Origin: Gammaproteobacteria bacterium
Lineage (GTDB): Bacteria; Pseudomonadota; Gammaproteobacteria; JAPPPA01
Direction of reading: 5' to 3'
Assembly (NCBI GenBank): GCA_030425645.1
Contig: JAUHZK010000008.1
Location: forward strand, 79,173-143,172
Length of the DNA stretch: 64,000 nucleotides
In this document: piece by piece, positions 18,580 through 27,756 of the stretch
How positions within the stretch are numbered: the first letter of the stretch is position 1
Layout of the letters: every line of letters begins with the position of its first letter
The notes under the pieces: generated by a model
The model's database searches: none
What the model saw: only the letters and a program-made list of their open reading frames with translations
What the model was told of the DNA's origin: nothing
Position numbers and translations under genes: made by a program

Positions 18580-20388
18580 GTGAGCAACCCTAGCAAAAAC
18601 AGCCCCATCGACAGACGCCAGCGCTTTACCGAGCTGTGGCGCGCGCTATTTTTACTGATTGCCAAAAACCGAGCCCTGCCATTTACTGCTTTATGGGGTT
18701 TAGGCACCGGCGTTTCCGTTGGCTTACTCGTGGTTGCCTTTGAAATCGCGGTAGCCAAGATCCACCAAGCTTTATGGCCTGCCACTACCTCAGCACTGGT
18801 CATCAATGGCGAGACCACCGAGCAATTTGTTGCCGTCACTTGGTGGCAAACCGCCTTAATTCCGCTGGGCGGCGCGCTCTTTATTGGACTGATTTTCACC
18901 GGCCTTCCAAAACGCTCGCGCGAAGCCGGCGTAGCCCATGTGATCGAACGTATTATGCGCCACGACGCGGTATTACCGTTTCGCAACGCTATTGCCCACT
19001 TCTTCGGCGCTATCGTTGCCTTGGCCTCAGGCTTTAGCGTAGGCCGTGAAGGCCCAGCCATCCACATGGGTGCAACACTCGCCAACTGGCCTGGCCGCTT
19101 TGGTTTCTTGCCATCCAACCTGGGCCGCCTACTAGCCGCCAGTGGTGCCGCTGCCGCCGTGGCCGCATCTTTTAACACGCCGTTAGCTGGCGTGATTTTG
19201 GCAATGGAAGTAGTGCTAATGGAATACAGCATTGCCGGCTTTGCACCGGTCATGCTGTCCGCTGTTGGCGCCACCGTGGTGACCCAGTATTTCCACGGTT
19301 CTGTCCGCACCTTCTCGGTGCCGCCACTCGAATTGGCCAGCTTATGGGAACTGCCTTGGCTAGCCCTGCTCGGTTTTGTGCTCGGCATTCTGGCGCACAA
19401 TATGGTGCGTTTGCTTGATAGCTTTAGCCGCATGATGCGCAACAGCAAACCCTGGCTACGCGCTCTTGTCGCTGGCTTAATTACCGCCGCTGGCGCCATT
19501 TTGGTCCCGCAGGCAATGGGCCTAGGCTACGACAGCGTTAACACCGCCTTGGTAGGCCAAATGACCGTCACGGCCGCCTTTGCTCTATTGGTTGCCAAAT
19601 TATTTATGAGTACCGCCGCCATTGGCTTGGGTATTCCGGGTGGCCTAATAGGCCCCTCGGTCGTCATCGGTGCCATGGCTGGCACGGTCATCGGCTGGCT
19701 TGGCCAGTTCGCGGTGTTTGCGCATACATCACCAATCGCGTTTTACGCTCTGGTTGGCATGGGCACCATGATGGGTGCCGTGCTCCAAGCACCACTGGCG
19801 GCGATCACCGCCATGCTTGAGCTGACCGGCAACCCCAACGTGATTTTGCCGGGCATGTTTGCGTTAATGTCTGGCTACATCACCCAAAAAGTGATTTTCC
19901 AAGACGAGCCGCTATTCCTACACGTGCTCTCACTACGCGGCATCAAACAGGAAAAAGACGCCCGCTTGAGAGCTCTACAGCAAACTTCGGTAGCGGCCGC
20001 CTCTAACACCAATGTCATGCTACTGCCGAGCACTGTCAGCGTAGAAGTGTTACGCGAAGCAACCAAGCAAACCGATTGGATTTTGGCGCGACGCGCACGC
20101 CAACTTTACCGCAGCACCGAAATCCGCGAATGGCTTAACAGCCACGAGGAAGAGCTACTCAGCGGCTCGACTATTTTGCTCGACAAGCTGCCGATTACGG
20201 CGTTTCGCTGTCGCCCTATTCATGCCGGCGCCTCTATGTGGCGCGCCTTTAACTACTTAAAGACCGACGAATACGACGCGCTTTATGTTCGCTGGCCAAA
20301 ATGGCGTTTGCCACGCGGCCGTATCCAAGGCGTGATTACTCGCGACACCCTGTCTGGCGAAGTCAAACTCGACTATTGCCCACTTTAA
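18580..20388 (+). CDS. ClC-family chloride channel or transporter
   Basis: 602 residues, about 450 of them forming the ClC membrane domain. GREGP (155-159) carries the gating glutamate E157. The later filter segment is GIPGGLIGP, near residue 350. The first anion-site motif is diverged (EAGVAHVIER in place of GSGIP or GHGVPEV). The C-terminal 150 residues are cytoplasmic and do not show an obvious CBS pair by eye. GTG start at 18580. hemJ starts 21 bp after the stop and is probably co-transcribed. Confidence 0.9.
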   Translation: MSNPSKNSPIDRRQRFTELWRALFLLIAKNRALPFTALWGLGTGVSVGLLVVAFEIAVAKIHQALWPATTSALVINGETTEQFVAVTWWQTALIPLGGALFIGLIFTGLPKRSREAGVAHVIERIMRHDAVLPFRNAIAHFFGAIVALASGFSVGREGPAIHMGATLANWPGRFGFLPSNLGRLLAASGAAAAVAASFNTPLAGVILAMEVVLMEYSIAGFAPVMLSAVGATVVTQYFHGSVRTFSVPPLELASLWELPWLALLGFVLGILAHNMVRLLDSFSRMMRNSKPWLRALVAGLITAAGAILVPQAMGLGYDSVNTALVGQMTVTAAFALLVAKLFMSTAAIGLGIPGGLIGPSVVIGAMAGTVIGWLGQFAVFAHTSPIAFYALVGMGTMMGAVLQAPLAAITAMLELTGNPNVILPGMFALMSGYITQKVIFQDEPLFLHVLSLRGIKQEKDARLRALQQTSVAAASNTNVMLLPSTVSVEVLREATKQTDWILARRARQLYRSTEIREWLNSHEEELLSGSTILLDKLPITAFRCRPIHAGASMWRAFNYLKTDEYDALYVRWPKWRLPRGRIQGVITRDTLSGEVKLDYCPL

Positions 20389-20409
20389 TACCTACACGGA
20401 ACAACACTC

Positions 20410-20823
20410 ATGCTCTGGATTAAAGCCTTCCATATCGTCTTTATGGTGACTTGGTTTGCCGGCCTGTTTTACCTGCCGCGACTATTCGTCTACCACGCCG
20501 ACACCCAAGACCAAATTAGCCATGACCGTTTTTGCATCATGGAAAAGCGCCTATCCATCATTATGTCGATTGGCGCAGCGCTCACCATAATCTTTGGCCT
20601 TTGGTTGCTGAGCGGTTATAGCCTCGCCGGCCAAGGTTGGATTCACGCCAAACTGCTACTCGTCTTTGGCCTTATTGGTTATCACGGTTGGTGCCAAGTA
20701 CAGGTGAAAAAGTTTCGTGAAAACCGCGCCAGCGGCAGCAGCAAATACTACCGGCTTATGAATGAGGTACCGGCCCTAGCGTTGATTGCAATTGTGGTTT
20801 TAGCGGTTGTAAAACCGTTCTAA
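20410..20823 (+). CDS. hemJ: Protoporphyrinogen IX oxidase HemJ
   Basis: Oxidises protoporphyrinogen IX to protoporphyrin IX in the membrane, the step before ferrochelatase. 137 residues with four membrane helices. Conserved signals include the N-terminal KAFHIVFMVTWFAGLFYLPR with its histidine, YHGWC and the C-terminal RLMNEVP. hemH, the next enzyme of the pathway, lies at 50.0 kb in this window. Confidence 0.93.
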   Translation: MLWIKAFHIVFMVTWFAGLFYLPRLFVYHADTQDQISHDRFCIMEKRLSIIMSIGAALTIIFGLWLLSGYSLAGQGWIHAKLLLVFGLIGYHGWCQVQVKKFRENRASGSSKYYRLMNEVPALALIAIVVLAVVKPF

Positions 20824-20939
20824 GCCCCCACATAGATAACAGCTATTACAGCGATACATATTTCTAATTGCGGCCTACACCATGCCACGGCATAGTGATG
20901 CCGCGAAATTTTTAACCCATCCCCTGCAGGAGATTTACC

Positions 20940-21545
20940 ATGGGCGTATTAGTTGCTCGTCAAGCACCTGATTTCACCGCTGCTGCCGTACTTGGCAATG
21001 GCGAGATTGTTGATACCTACACTCTGTCTGAAAACATCAAAGGCAAAAAAGCGGTTATCTTTTTCTACCCGCTAGATTTCACCTTTGTATGCCCAACTGA
21101 GCTACTGGCTTTTGACCACCGCTTAGAAGAGTTCACCAAGCGTGGCGTTGAAGTGATTGGCGTTTCTATCGACAGCCAGTTCTCACACAACGCATGGCGT
21201 AACCTGCCAGTAAACGAAGGCGGTATTGGCCAAGTGGGTTACACCCTAGTTGCCGACACCAAGCACGAAATTGCACAAGCCTACGATGTTGAGCACCCAG
21301 AAGCTGGCGTTGCTTTCCGTGGTTCATTCCTAATCGACGAAGAAGGCACCGTACGTCACCAAGTAATCAACGACCTCCCACTAGGCCGTAACGTTGACGA
21401 AATGCTACGTATGATCGATGCCCTAGCCTTCCACCAAGAGCACGGCGAAGTTTGCCCTGCTGGTTGGAACCAAGGTGACAAAGGCATGGACGCTTCACCT
21501 ACTGGTGTTGCTTCTTACCTTTCTGAGGAAGCCGACAAGCTATAA
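20940..21545 (+). CDS. Typical 2-Cys peroxiredoxin (AhpC/Prx1 type)
   Basis: Reduces hydrogen peroxide and organic peroxides. 201 residues. The peroxidatic cysteine is C51 in FVCPTE, the Prx1 motif. The resolving cysteine is C172 in GEVCPAGW, and the extended C-terminus is present, so it is a full 2-Cys enzyme. A strong AGGAG site precedes the ATG and a clear terminator follows, so it is monocistronic. No ahpF or oxyR is adjacent. Confidence 0.96.
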   Translation: MGVLVARQAPDFTAAAVLGNGEIVDTYTLSENIKGKKAVIFFYPLDFTFVCPTELLAFDHRLEEFTKRGVEVIGVSIDSQFSHNAWRNLPVNEGGIGQVGYTLVADTKHEIAQAYDVEHPEAGVAFRGSFLIDEEGTVRHQVINDLPLGRNVDEMLRMIDALAFHQEHGEVCPAGWNQGDKGMDASPTGVASYLSEEADKL

Positions 21546-21566
21546 GCCAAGTCACTTCCCCACAAG

Positions 21567-21602
21567 AAACCCGCCCAGCGTCAGCTCGGCGGGTTTTCTT
21601 TT
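21567..21602 (+). terminator. Intrinsic terminator of the peroxiredoxin gene
   Basis: AAACCCGCC and GGCGGGTTT form a 9-bp stem with a 12-base loop, followed by TTCTTTTG, starting 22 bp past the stop. Confidence 0.9.
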
Positions 21603-21699
21603 GCCCGCCTCCAAACCGCCAAAGGCCCAGATAAAGACTTGCACTCTCGGGCTTTTGCGACAACACTGAAAGTCTGCACGGGGTCACTGCGGACGGTTA

Positions 21700-23505
21700 A
21701 TGACAATTGAACAAAACTGGTATGAGCAACTAGTTGAGCATGCGCCTGACGCATTGCTGCTAGTGGATAGCGAAGGCATTATTCGTCTCGCCAATCATCA
21801 GGCCGAAACACTATTTGGCTATCGCCGCGAGGAGCTGGTCGGCAGTAATGTCGACATCCTTGTGCCGCAAAGTGCACGCAAACATCACCACGTCCATCGC
21901 GATGGTTTCTTTATGGCGCCACGGCCGCGCAATATGGGCGAAGGCAGCGACCTTGAAGGGGTTAGGAAAGACGGTGCCAAATTTGCCGTCGAAATCAGCC
22001 TTAGTCCGGTTAACACGGACGAAGGCATGTTTGTTGTCGCCGCCGTACGCGATGCCACCAACCGCAAAAAAACTCAAAACCAACTACGTTCGTTACTAGA
22101 AACCGCACCCGACGCGATGGTGATTATTAACCAAGGCGGCGAGATCGTATTGGTCAATAAGCAGACGGAAAAGCTCTTTGGGTATAGCAGGGAATCACTT
22201 ATCGGTCGCCAAGTAGAGGTGCTGATTCCCGAGCACTTACGCCAGACTCATGTCGGCCACCGCGACGGCTATTTCACCGCGCCACGAGTACGTGAAATGG
22301 GGGCCGGCCAAGAACTAGCCGGACGCCGCAAAGACGGCAGTGTGTTCCCCATTGAAATCAGTCTGAGCCCCTTTGAATCAGATGACGGCACCTTCGCTAC
22401 TGCCGCCATCCGCGACATCACCTCACGCAAGCAAGCCGAAGACCAACTCCGGGCGGTACTAGAAACCGCACCCGACGCCATGATTATTGTTGATGACCAC
22501 GGCTGCATCACACTGGTGAATCAACAAGCCGAAGAAATGTTTGACTACAAACGTAGCGAGCTAGTCGGCAATAGCATCGAAATACTGATTCCGGAACATT
22601 TACGGCAGCGCCATGAAGGTTATCGCAGCGGCTATTTTGAAGCGCCAAAACGCCGCGAAATGGGCATCGGCCTAGAGCTATCCGGGCGCCGTCGCAATGG
22701 CACCACCTTCCCCGTAGAAATTTCCCTAGGCCCTCTAAATACCGAGCATGGCCGCTGGGCCACCGCCGCGATCCGCGATTTATCTGAACGCAAACGGGTT
22801 GAACAGCTCGAGATCAGCCACCGTGAAATGGAGCATTTCTCCTATGCCGCGTCACACGACCTAAAAGCTCCGTTGCGTAATATTGTTAGCTTGGTTGAGG
22901 TCTTAAAAGAAGACCTAAGCGAGCACCAGCTGCCAGAGCACATTAGCGAAATATTGAGTCTGATCGGCACCAACACTGGCCGCATGCACTCACTAGTACA
23001 AGACCTACTAGAGTTCTCACGTGTTGATCGCAGTGAACGCCACTTTGAAGCGGTCGATCTCAATCTATTGGTGCAGGAAATTTGCGAACTGATTGAGCAT
23101 GACCTAACCAACGCCCAAGCGACAATAAACTATCACGCGCTACCGACTATCACCGTCGATCGCTTGCTGATGCGGCAGCTGCTACAAAACTTAATTACCA
23201 ACGGCATTAAGTTCCAGCCCGAAGGGCAACCGCCAGTGGTCACCGTCAGCGCCAAAGCACGTGAAGATGGCTGGGAAATTATCGTTGCCGATAACGGTGT
23301 CGGTATTTCAGCAGAATATCGCGAGCAGGTCTTTCAGGTGTTTTCACGCTTACATGACCTACAAGAATACGAAGGCAACGGAATTGGCCTCGCCATCTGT
23401 AAAAAAATAGCTGACATTCATCACGGGCGAATCTGGGTTGAAGACAACCCGCCCCAGGGGGCGGCCTTCCATTTCACAGTCGCCAAACGCGTACAAAAGC
23501 ATTAA
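21700..23505 (+). CDS. Triple-PAS sensor histidine kinase
   Basis: 601 residues, soluble. Three PAS domains are in tandem, each about 121 residues long, starting near 9, 131 and 252. They share ETAPDAM, an EHLRQ-type helix, a GYF.AP...REMG segment, GRRKDG and EISLSP. HisKA follows with H386 in SHDLKAPLRN, then HATPase with N497, DNGVG (531-535) and GNGIGLAI (559-566). The HDLKAPLRN subtype is common in phytochrome-like kinases paired with single-domain response regulators, and one lies 56 bp downstream. The PAS ligand is unknown. Confidence 0.94.
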   Translation: MTIEQNWYEQLVEHAPDALLLVDSEGIIRLANHQAETLFGYRREELVGSNVDILVPQSARKHHHVHRDGFFMAPRPRNMGEGSDLEGVRKDGAKFAVEISLSPVNTDEGMFVVAAVRDATNRKKTQNQLRSLLETAPDAMVIINQGGEIVLVNKQTEKLFGYSRESLIGRQVEVLIPEHLRQTHVGHRDGYFTAPRVREMGAGQELAGRRKDGSVFPIEISLSPFESDDGTFATAAIRDITSRKQAEDQLRAVLETAPDAMIIVDDHGCITLVNQQAEEMFDYKRSELVGNSIEILIPEHLRQRHEGYRSGYFEAPKRREMGIGLELSGRRRNGTTFPVEISLGPLNTEHGRWATAAIRDLSERKRVEQLEISHREMEHFSYAASHDLKAPLRNIVSLVEVLKEDLSEHQLPEHISEILSLIGTNTGRMHSLVQDLLEFSRVDRSERHFEAVDLNLLVQEICELIEHDLTNAQATINYHALPTITVDRLLMRQLLQNLITNGIKFQPEGQPPVVTVSAKAREDGWEIIVADNGVGISAEYREQVFQVFSRLHDLQEYEGNGIGLAICKKIADIHHGRIWVEDNPPQGAAFHFTVAKRVQKH

Positions 23506-23561
23506 CGCAAGCACTCACCCCAAAGGACTCATCTATAAGGGCCCATCCACAGGAACGCATC

Positions 23562-23966
23562 ATGAGCAACCCAACCATACTGATCGTAGAAGATGACGCC
23601 GCCGCGTTAATGCTGACCCGGCGCGTATTAAACAAAGCCATTCCGGAGGCAAATATCGACATTGCGGCAGATGGCGACGAAGCCATTAACGCCGTGTTCA
23701 AAGCCGCCGAGGAAAACCGCCTGCCGCTAGTGATGCTGTTGGATTGGAACTTACCCAAAAAACATGGCCGCGAAGTACTGCAAACCATCCGCCAAGATCC
23801 ACGCAGCAAAGACTTACCGGTAGTTATTGTGACCAGCTCGAATGCCGAACCGGATAAATCGGAAGCCTTCTCCCTGGGCGCTAACAACTTTGTGCATAAA
23901 TCGCTCGAGCTAAGCGAGTTCAGAGACAATCTAACCGCCACCTGCAAGCAGTATTTAAACCTCTAG
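23562..23966 (+). CDS. Single-domain response regulator (Rcp1-like)
   Basis: 134 residues, a REC domain only. Acidic residues E10-D12, the phospho-acceptor D61 (LLDWNLPKKHG) and K113 are all in place. The DWNLP motif is typical of Rcp1-type regulators paired with HDLKAPLRN kinases. There is no output domain, so it probably works through protein contacts. ATG at 23562. It is the natural partner of the triple-PAS kinase. Confidence 0.94.
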   Translation: MSNPTILIVEDDAAALMLTRRVLNKAIPEANIDIAADGDEAINAVFKAAEENRLPLVMLLDWNLPKKHGREVLQTIRQDPRSKDLPVVIVTSSNAEPDKSEAFSLGANNFVHKSLELSEFRDNLTATCKQYLNL

Positions 23967-23968
23967 CA

Positions 23969-24463
23969 TTAGGCTTGGTTTTTAGGAAAATCAAACCAGT
24001 AGTCACAGGTTTGAACCGCGCTTAATTCTGTCCAACAGCTAATATCAAATTGCATGCTCACCACCGCCGCGGTCGGCATATCAGCAGCCGCCAAGCCGCC
24101 TAACTGCTGCGCCAAATAACTAATGCCGGGGTTGTGGCCAAACAACATCAGGTGATTGATAGCAGCATCCTGCTCTGCAATCACGGCCGCGACCTCCGCC
24201 CCTACAAATGGGTACAAGCGCTTATCAAGCTGTAGCGGAACCGCTAGGGCTTGAGCTACAAAATCTGCGGTTGTGTGTGCACGTACTGCATCACTGCTAA
24301 TCAACTTATCTGGCTGTTCGGCTAGCGACCACCTTGCACTCAGCCGCGCCGCCATCTCTGGTGCTGCGGCTAGACCTCGTTTATTCAGTGGCCGCTCTTT
24401 ATCGGTCAGGCCCGGATGATTCCAATCCGACTTCGCATGGCGCATTAACGTTAGCGTTTTCAT
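23969..24463 (-). CDS. sixA: Phosphohistidine phosphatase SixA
   Basis: Histidine-phosphatase (RHG) family, 164 residues. The catalytic RHA is at 8-10, with H9 as nucleophile; the second histidine is H110 in GHNPG. SixA removes phosphate from Hpt histidines, and kinases with phosphorelay domains are encoded nearby. Its ATG overlaps the stop of the hydantoinase-like gene by 4 bp, so the two are translationally coupled. It ends 2 bp from the convergent response regulator stop. Confidence 0.9.
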   Translation of the reverse strand: MKTLTLMRHAKSDWNHPGLTDKERPLNKRGLAAAPEMAARLSARWSLAEQPDKLISSDAVRAHTTADFVAQALAVPLQLDKRLYPFVGAEVAAVIAEQDAAINHLMLFGHNPGISYLAQQLGGLAAADMPTAAVVSMQFDISCWTELSAVQTCDYWFDFPKNQA

Positions 24464-26448
24464 TGTTTATTTAGCCTTAGATTGCCAACGCTATCCATCA
24501 TCGCCGACCAGCCTTCGTCAACCAACAAGGTAGAAACCTGCTCAACAATCAAGGCTGGCCCAGCAATCACCTGAGCCACGGCTATCTGCTGCCGCGCATA
24601 TACCGGTACTGGCTGATCGTATCCAGCCAGCGACTCTTCAGCCAATGCTGGCGCGGCTTCCTTAATCGGCCAGCTTGGCATTAGCTCGGCCACATTGGCC
24701 TGCTGACTGCGGCAAGAAACACGTAAATTCACCCACTCCACCGGCATATCTAAGGCATGTCCATAAACACGCTTATGCGCCTGATGAAAGGCCTCAGCCA
24801 AATCGTCCAAGTTCGCCGTGGCCAATAGCGGAATATTCAAACTATGGCTTTGCCCTAGGTAACGCAGATCCAAACTAATCACGCGCTCAATCGCATCCAA
24901 GGTTATGCCTTCTGCCCGCAACTCATCGGTGGCAGGAATCGACAACACATCAATTAATTCTTCAACCTCACACGCACTGGCATCGGCAAGCGGCTTACGC
25001 ACACTGCGCGATACCTCACGGCTAACCGGCGCTAACAACATGCCCAAGGCGGATAAGACGCCTCCATGAATCGGCGCGATGGCGCGCTGCATACCCAGCG
25101 CATCGGCCAGGGCGCACATATGTAAACCAGCAGCGCCGCCAAACGCCATTAAAGCGTCTTGCCTAGGATCTTCCCCTTGCTGCACCGAAATCACCCGCAG
25201 CGCCTGCGCCATATGCTCATTGGCAATACCAATAATGCCTTTAGCTGCCTCTTCCACCGTTAATCCCAGCGGCTCTGCCAAGGCGGCTACTGCTTGCGTC
25301 GCCGCCGCCACATCTAATTCCATACCGCCGCCTAAAAAGGCAGCCGGGCGCAAACGACCTAGCACCACATTGGCATCTGTCACCGTAGCTTGCGTACCAC
25401 CATTGCCATAACAAGCAGGCCCCGGTGAAGCACCGGCCGATTGCGGCCCGACTTGCAACAAGCCTCCGTCATCAATCCATGCTAAAGAACCGCCACCGGC
25501 GCCAATGGTATGCATATCTACCATTGGCACCGCCACGGGGTACGGGCCAATATGACTTTCAGTGGTCAGCCTAGGCATACCACTAACCAAGGCCACATCG
25601 GTTGAGGTCCCCCCCATATCAAAGGTTAGTAGTCGCTCTTCTTCACATAACTCAGCAAAGGTCTTGGCCGCCATCAAACCACCAGCCGGCCCTGAGAGCA
25701 GCAAATTCACCGCCCGCCGGCTGGCCTTGGCCGCGGCCAAAGTGCCACCGGTGCTTTGCATTACTGCCACCGGCGACGGTTTAACACCGGCATACAAACG
25801 CTGGACATAACCTTCTACCAAAGGCCCCAACCAGGCATTTAGCCACACGGCCATGCCGCGTTCGTATTCGCGGTATTCAGGCAATACTTGTGCAGAACAG
25901 CAGACAAACATATCGGGGAAGGCCTGCTGAATGGCCGCCGCTAACTGACGTTCATGGCGGTCATCTAAAAACGAAAACAGAAAATTGATCGCCACGGCCT
26001 GCGGTTGTAAAACCCGCAGCTGTGAAATCACTGCATTACAGTGTTCGGCCGTCAGTGCTTTTAGCTCAGTGCCGTCTGCGGCTAAGCGACAATCCACTTC
26101 CAAGCACATCGACTCAGGCACCGGCGGTGTTTCCGGTAGCGCCTGCAATTGGTACAGCTCGCGCCGGGCTTGGCGCCCCAGCGTTAGGGTATCTTTAAAG
26201 CCCGTGTTGGTGATGTAAGCCGTGGCCACACCCTTGCCTTCTAAAGCCGCATTAGTGGCCACGGTCGAGCCATGCACGAGATCAAACTCGCCAGCATTCA
26301 AACCCAGCGCCTTAATACCATCCAAGATGGCTTGCTCGGGCGCCTCTGGTGTCGACAACTGCTTATGGATCCGCAAACCATCAGCCGTCATCAATACAAA
26401 ATCGGTAAAGGTGCCGCCAGTGTCCACCCCTAAACGCTGCTTAGTCAC
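24460..26448 (-). CDS. Hydantoinase/oxoprolinase family ATPase (HyuA-like)
   Basis: 662 residues. The HyuA N-terminal domain begins GVDTGGTFTDF, with the second phosphate-binding motif DMGGTSTDVAL at about 276-286. The order is hydantoinase A N-domain (about 5-180), core (about 200-480) and C-terminal domain (about 500-655). Relatives are ATP-dependent N-methylhydantoinases, acetone carboxylase subunits or 5-oxoprolinases. The usual HyuB partner is not adjacent, so the substrate is unknown. GTG start at 26448. It is coupled to sixA. Confidence 0.88.
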   Translation of the reverse strand: MTKQRLGVDTGGTFTDFVLMTADGLRIHKQLSTPEAPEQAILDGIKALGLNAGEFDLVHGSTVATNAALEGKGVATAYITNTGFKDTLTLGRQARRELYQLQALPETPPVPESMCLEVDCRLAADGTELKALTAEHCNAVISQLRVLQPQAVAINFLFSFLDDRHERQLAAAIQQAFPDMFVCCSAQVLPEYREYERGMAVWLNAWLGPLVEGYVQRLYAGVKPSPVAVMQSTGGTLAAAKASRRAVNLLLSGPAGGLMAAKTFAELCEEERLLTFDMGGTSTDVALVSGMPRLTTESHIGPYPVAVPMVDMHTIGAGGGSLAWIDDGGLLQVGPQSAGASPGPACYGNGGTQATVTDANVVLGRLRPAAFLGGGMELDVAAATQAVAALAEPLGLTVEEAAKGIIGIANEHMAQALRVISVQQGEDPRQDALMAFGGAAGLHMCALADALGMQRAIAPIHGGVLSALGMLLAPVSREVSRSVRKPLADASACEVEELIDVLSIPATDELRAEGITLDAIERVISLDLRYLGQSHSLNIPLLATANLDDLAEAFHQAHKRVYGHALDMPVEWVNLRVSCRSQQANVAELMPSWPIKEAAPALAEESLAGYDQPVPVYARQQIAVAQVIAGPALIVEQVSTLLVDEGWSAMMDSVGNLRLNKQ

Positions 26449-26486
26449 TTACAATCTCGCCAAAATCATGAAATGAGAATTGTACG

Positions 26487-27302
26487 TTGCCAGAACTACC
26501 AGAAGTAGAAACAACCGCACGTGGTATTCGCCCGCATATTGCGGGGCATAAGGTATCCAAAGTGATTGTGCGCAACCCAAAACTGCGCTGGCCGGTACCT
26601 GCCGATCTGGCACAGCAACTTAGCGGCCAAATCATTCAGCAAGTTGAGCGCCGTGGCAAATACCTGATTTTTAGCACCGACAACGGCCACCAGTTATTAC
26701 ACCTAGGCATGAGCGGCAGCCTGCGCGTCTTACCGCAAGGCACGGCCGCCGCAAAACATGATCATGTCGATTGGCTCCTAGACAACCAGCAAGTATTGCG
26801 CCTAAACGACCCTCGCCGTTTTGGCAGCGTGTTATGGACTACCGACGATCCACTGCAACACCCGCTATTAGCCGCTTTAGGCCCGGAACCGCTAAGCGAC
26901 GACTTTGACGATAACTATCTTTGGCAGAAAAGTCGCGGCCGTAAACAGAACGTTAAAACCTTTGTGATGGACAGCAAGCTAGTGGTGGGTGTCGGCAATA
27001 TCTACGCCAGTGAATCGCTCTTTTTAGCTGGCATTAACCCCAATATTGCCGCTGGCAGAATATCCAAGCAACGCTACCAACAATTAACCAGCGCTATCAA
27101 AAGCACCTTGGCGAAAGCAATTGCAGCAGGCGGCACCACGCTGAAAGACTTTAACCAAGTGGACGGCAAACCCGGCTACTTCAAACAAGAACTGAATGTG
27201 TATGGCCGTGCGGGAGAGCCCTGCACTCGGTGCCAGCAACCGATTAAGAATAAAGTCCTTAATCAACGCATGACGTATTGGTGCGCCAGTTGTCAGCGCT
27301 AA
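26487..27302 (+). CDS. mutM: Formamidopyrimidine-DNA glycosylase (TTG start)
   Basis: Removes oxidised purines such as 8-oxoguanine and nicks the abasic site. 271 residues. P2 and E3 (MPELPEVE) are the catalytic residues and must be at the N-terminus after Met removal, which fixes the start at the TTG at 26487. K58 (RRGKYL) is present. The C-terminal zinc finger has two CxxC pairs (CTRC and CASC). It is divergent from the hydantoinase-like gene with 38 bp between starts. Confidence 0.96.
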   Translation: MPELPEVETTARGIRPHIAGHKVSKVIVRNPKLRWPVPADLAQQLSGQIIQQVERRGKYLIFSTDNGHQLLHLGMSGSLRVLPQGTAAAKHDHVDWLLDNQQVLRLNDPRRFGSVLWTTDDPLQHPLLAALGPEPLSDDFDDNYLWQKSRGRKQNVKTFVMDSKLVVGVGNIYASESLFLAGINPNIAAGRISKQRYQQLTSAIKSTLAKAIAAGGTTLKDFNQVDGKPGYFKQELNVYGRAGEPCTRCQQPIKNKVLNQRMTYWCASCQR

Positions 27303-27333
27303 GGGCCAACCACTAGAGCCACCGTCTCGATAG

Positions 27334-27705
27334 CTATTCCTGGCTTGGCTTTATTGGCCGCTCGCCGGGAATCATGGCGTCGCCATTATCAGACTCCGTG
27401 CCTGCTGATTTTTTCTCTATATGACGGCGCATAGCCACTAAGGACGGCGCCGCCATATCGTCCTTTTGTTCGCAGAGATTGACCGCACCTTGCGCCAAAT
27501 GCTGATACATATTGCGGTAGTCTTCCGCCATCTGATGCGCCAGCTGCGCGGTCTTTTCAAAATGCGTTTCAACCTCTTGCCGGTAGTCAGCATGTTCGGC
27601 GCGCAAGGCATCAATATTGGGCTGCTTGCGTTTCGCCAGCCAGTAACCAATTAAGCCACCCAGCAATAAGCCTACAATTCCAGACAAGACTTCAACGGCG
27701 TGCAT
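27334..27705 (-). CDS. zapG: ZapG/YhcB-type DUF1043 membrane protein
   Basis: 123 residues with one N-terminal membrane helix (about 7-24, GIVGLLLGGLIGYWLA), then a coiled coil with FEKTAQLAHQMAEDYRNMY, typical of DUF1043. The family links cell division and envelope growth. The ATG at 27705 with GAGGG upstream is preferred to the frame's 15-residue extension. The C-terminal tail ends GERPIKPSQE. Confidence 0.87.
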   Translation of the reverse strand: MHAVEVLSGIVGLLLGGLIGYWLAKRKQPNIDALRAEHADYRQEVETHFEKTAQLAHQMAEDYRNMYQHLAQGAVNLCEQKDDMAAPSLVAMRRHIEKKSAGTESDNGDAMIPGERPIKPSQE

Positions 27706-27756
27706 ATTTCCCTCACAAAATTCCACAGCAAGCGCTTTTAGCCATAGCATTTAACC

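Noticed and set aside
18567..19499. 310-codon minus-strand frame opposite the ClC gene
   Set aside because: It is the antisense of a conserved ClC domain, Ala/Thr-rich and without family features.
20824..20939. OxyR site before peroxiredoxin
   Set aside because: I could not find the spaced ATAG-type pattern; only a short CGGCAT/ATGCCG repeat is seen.
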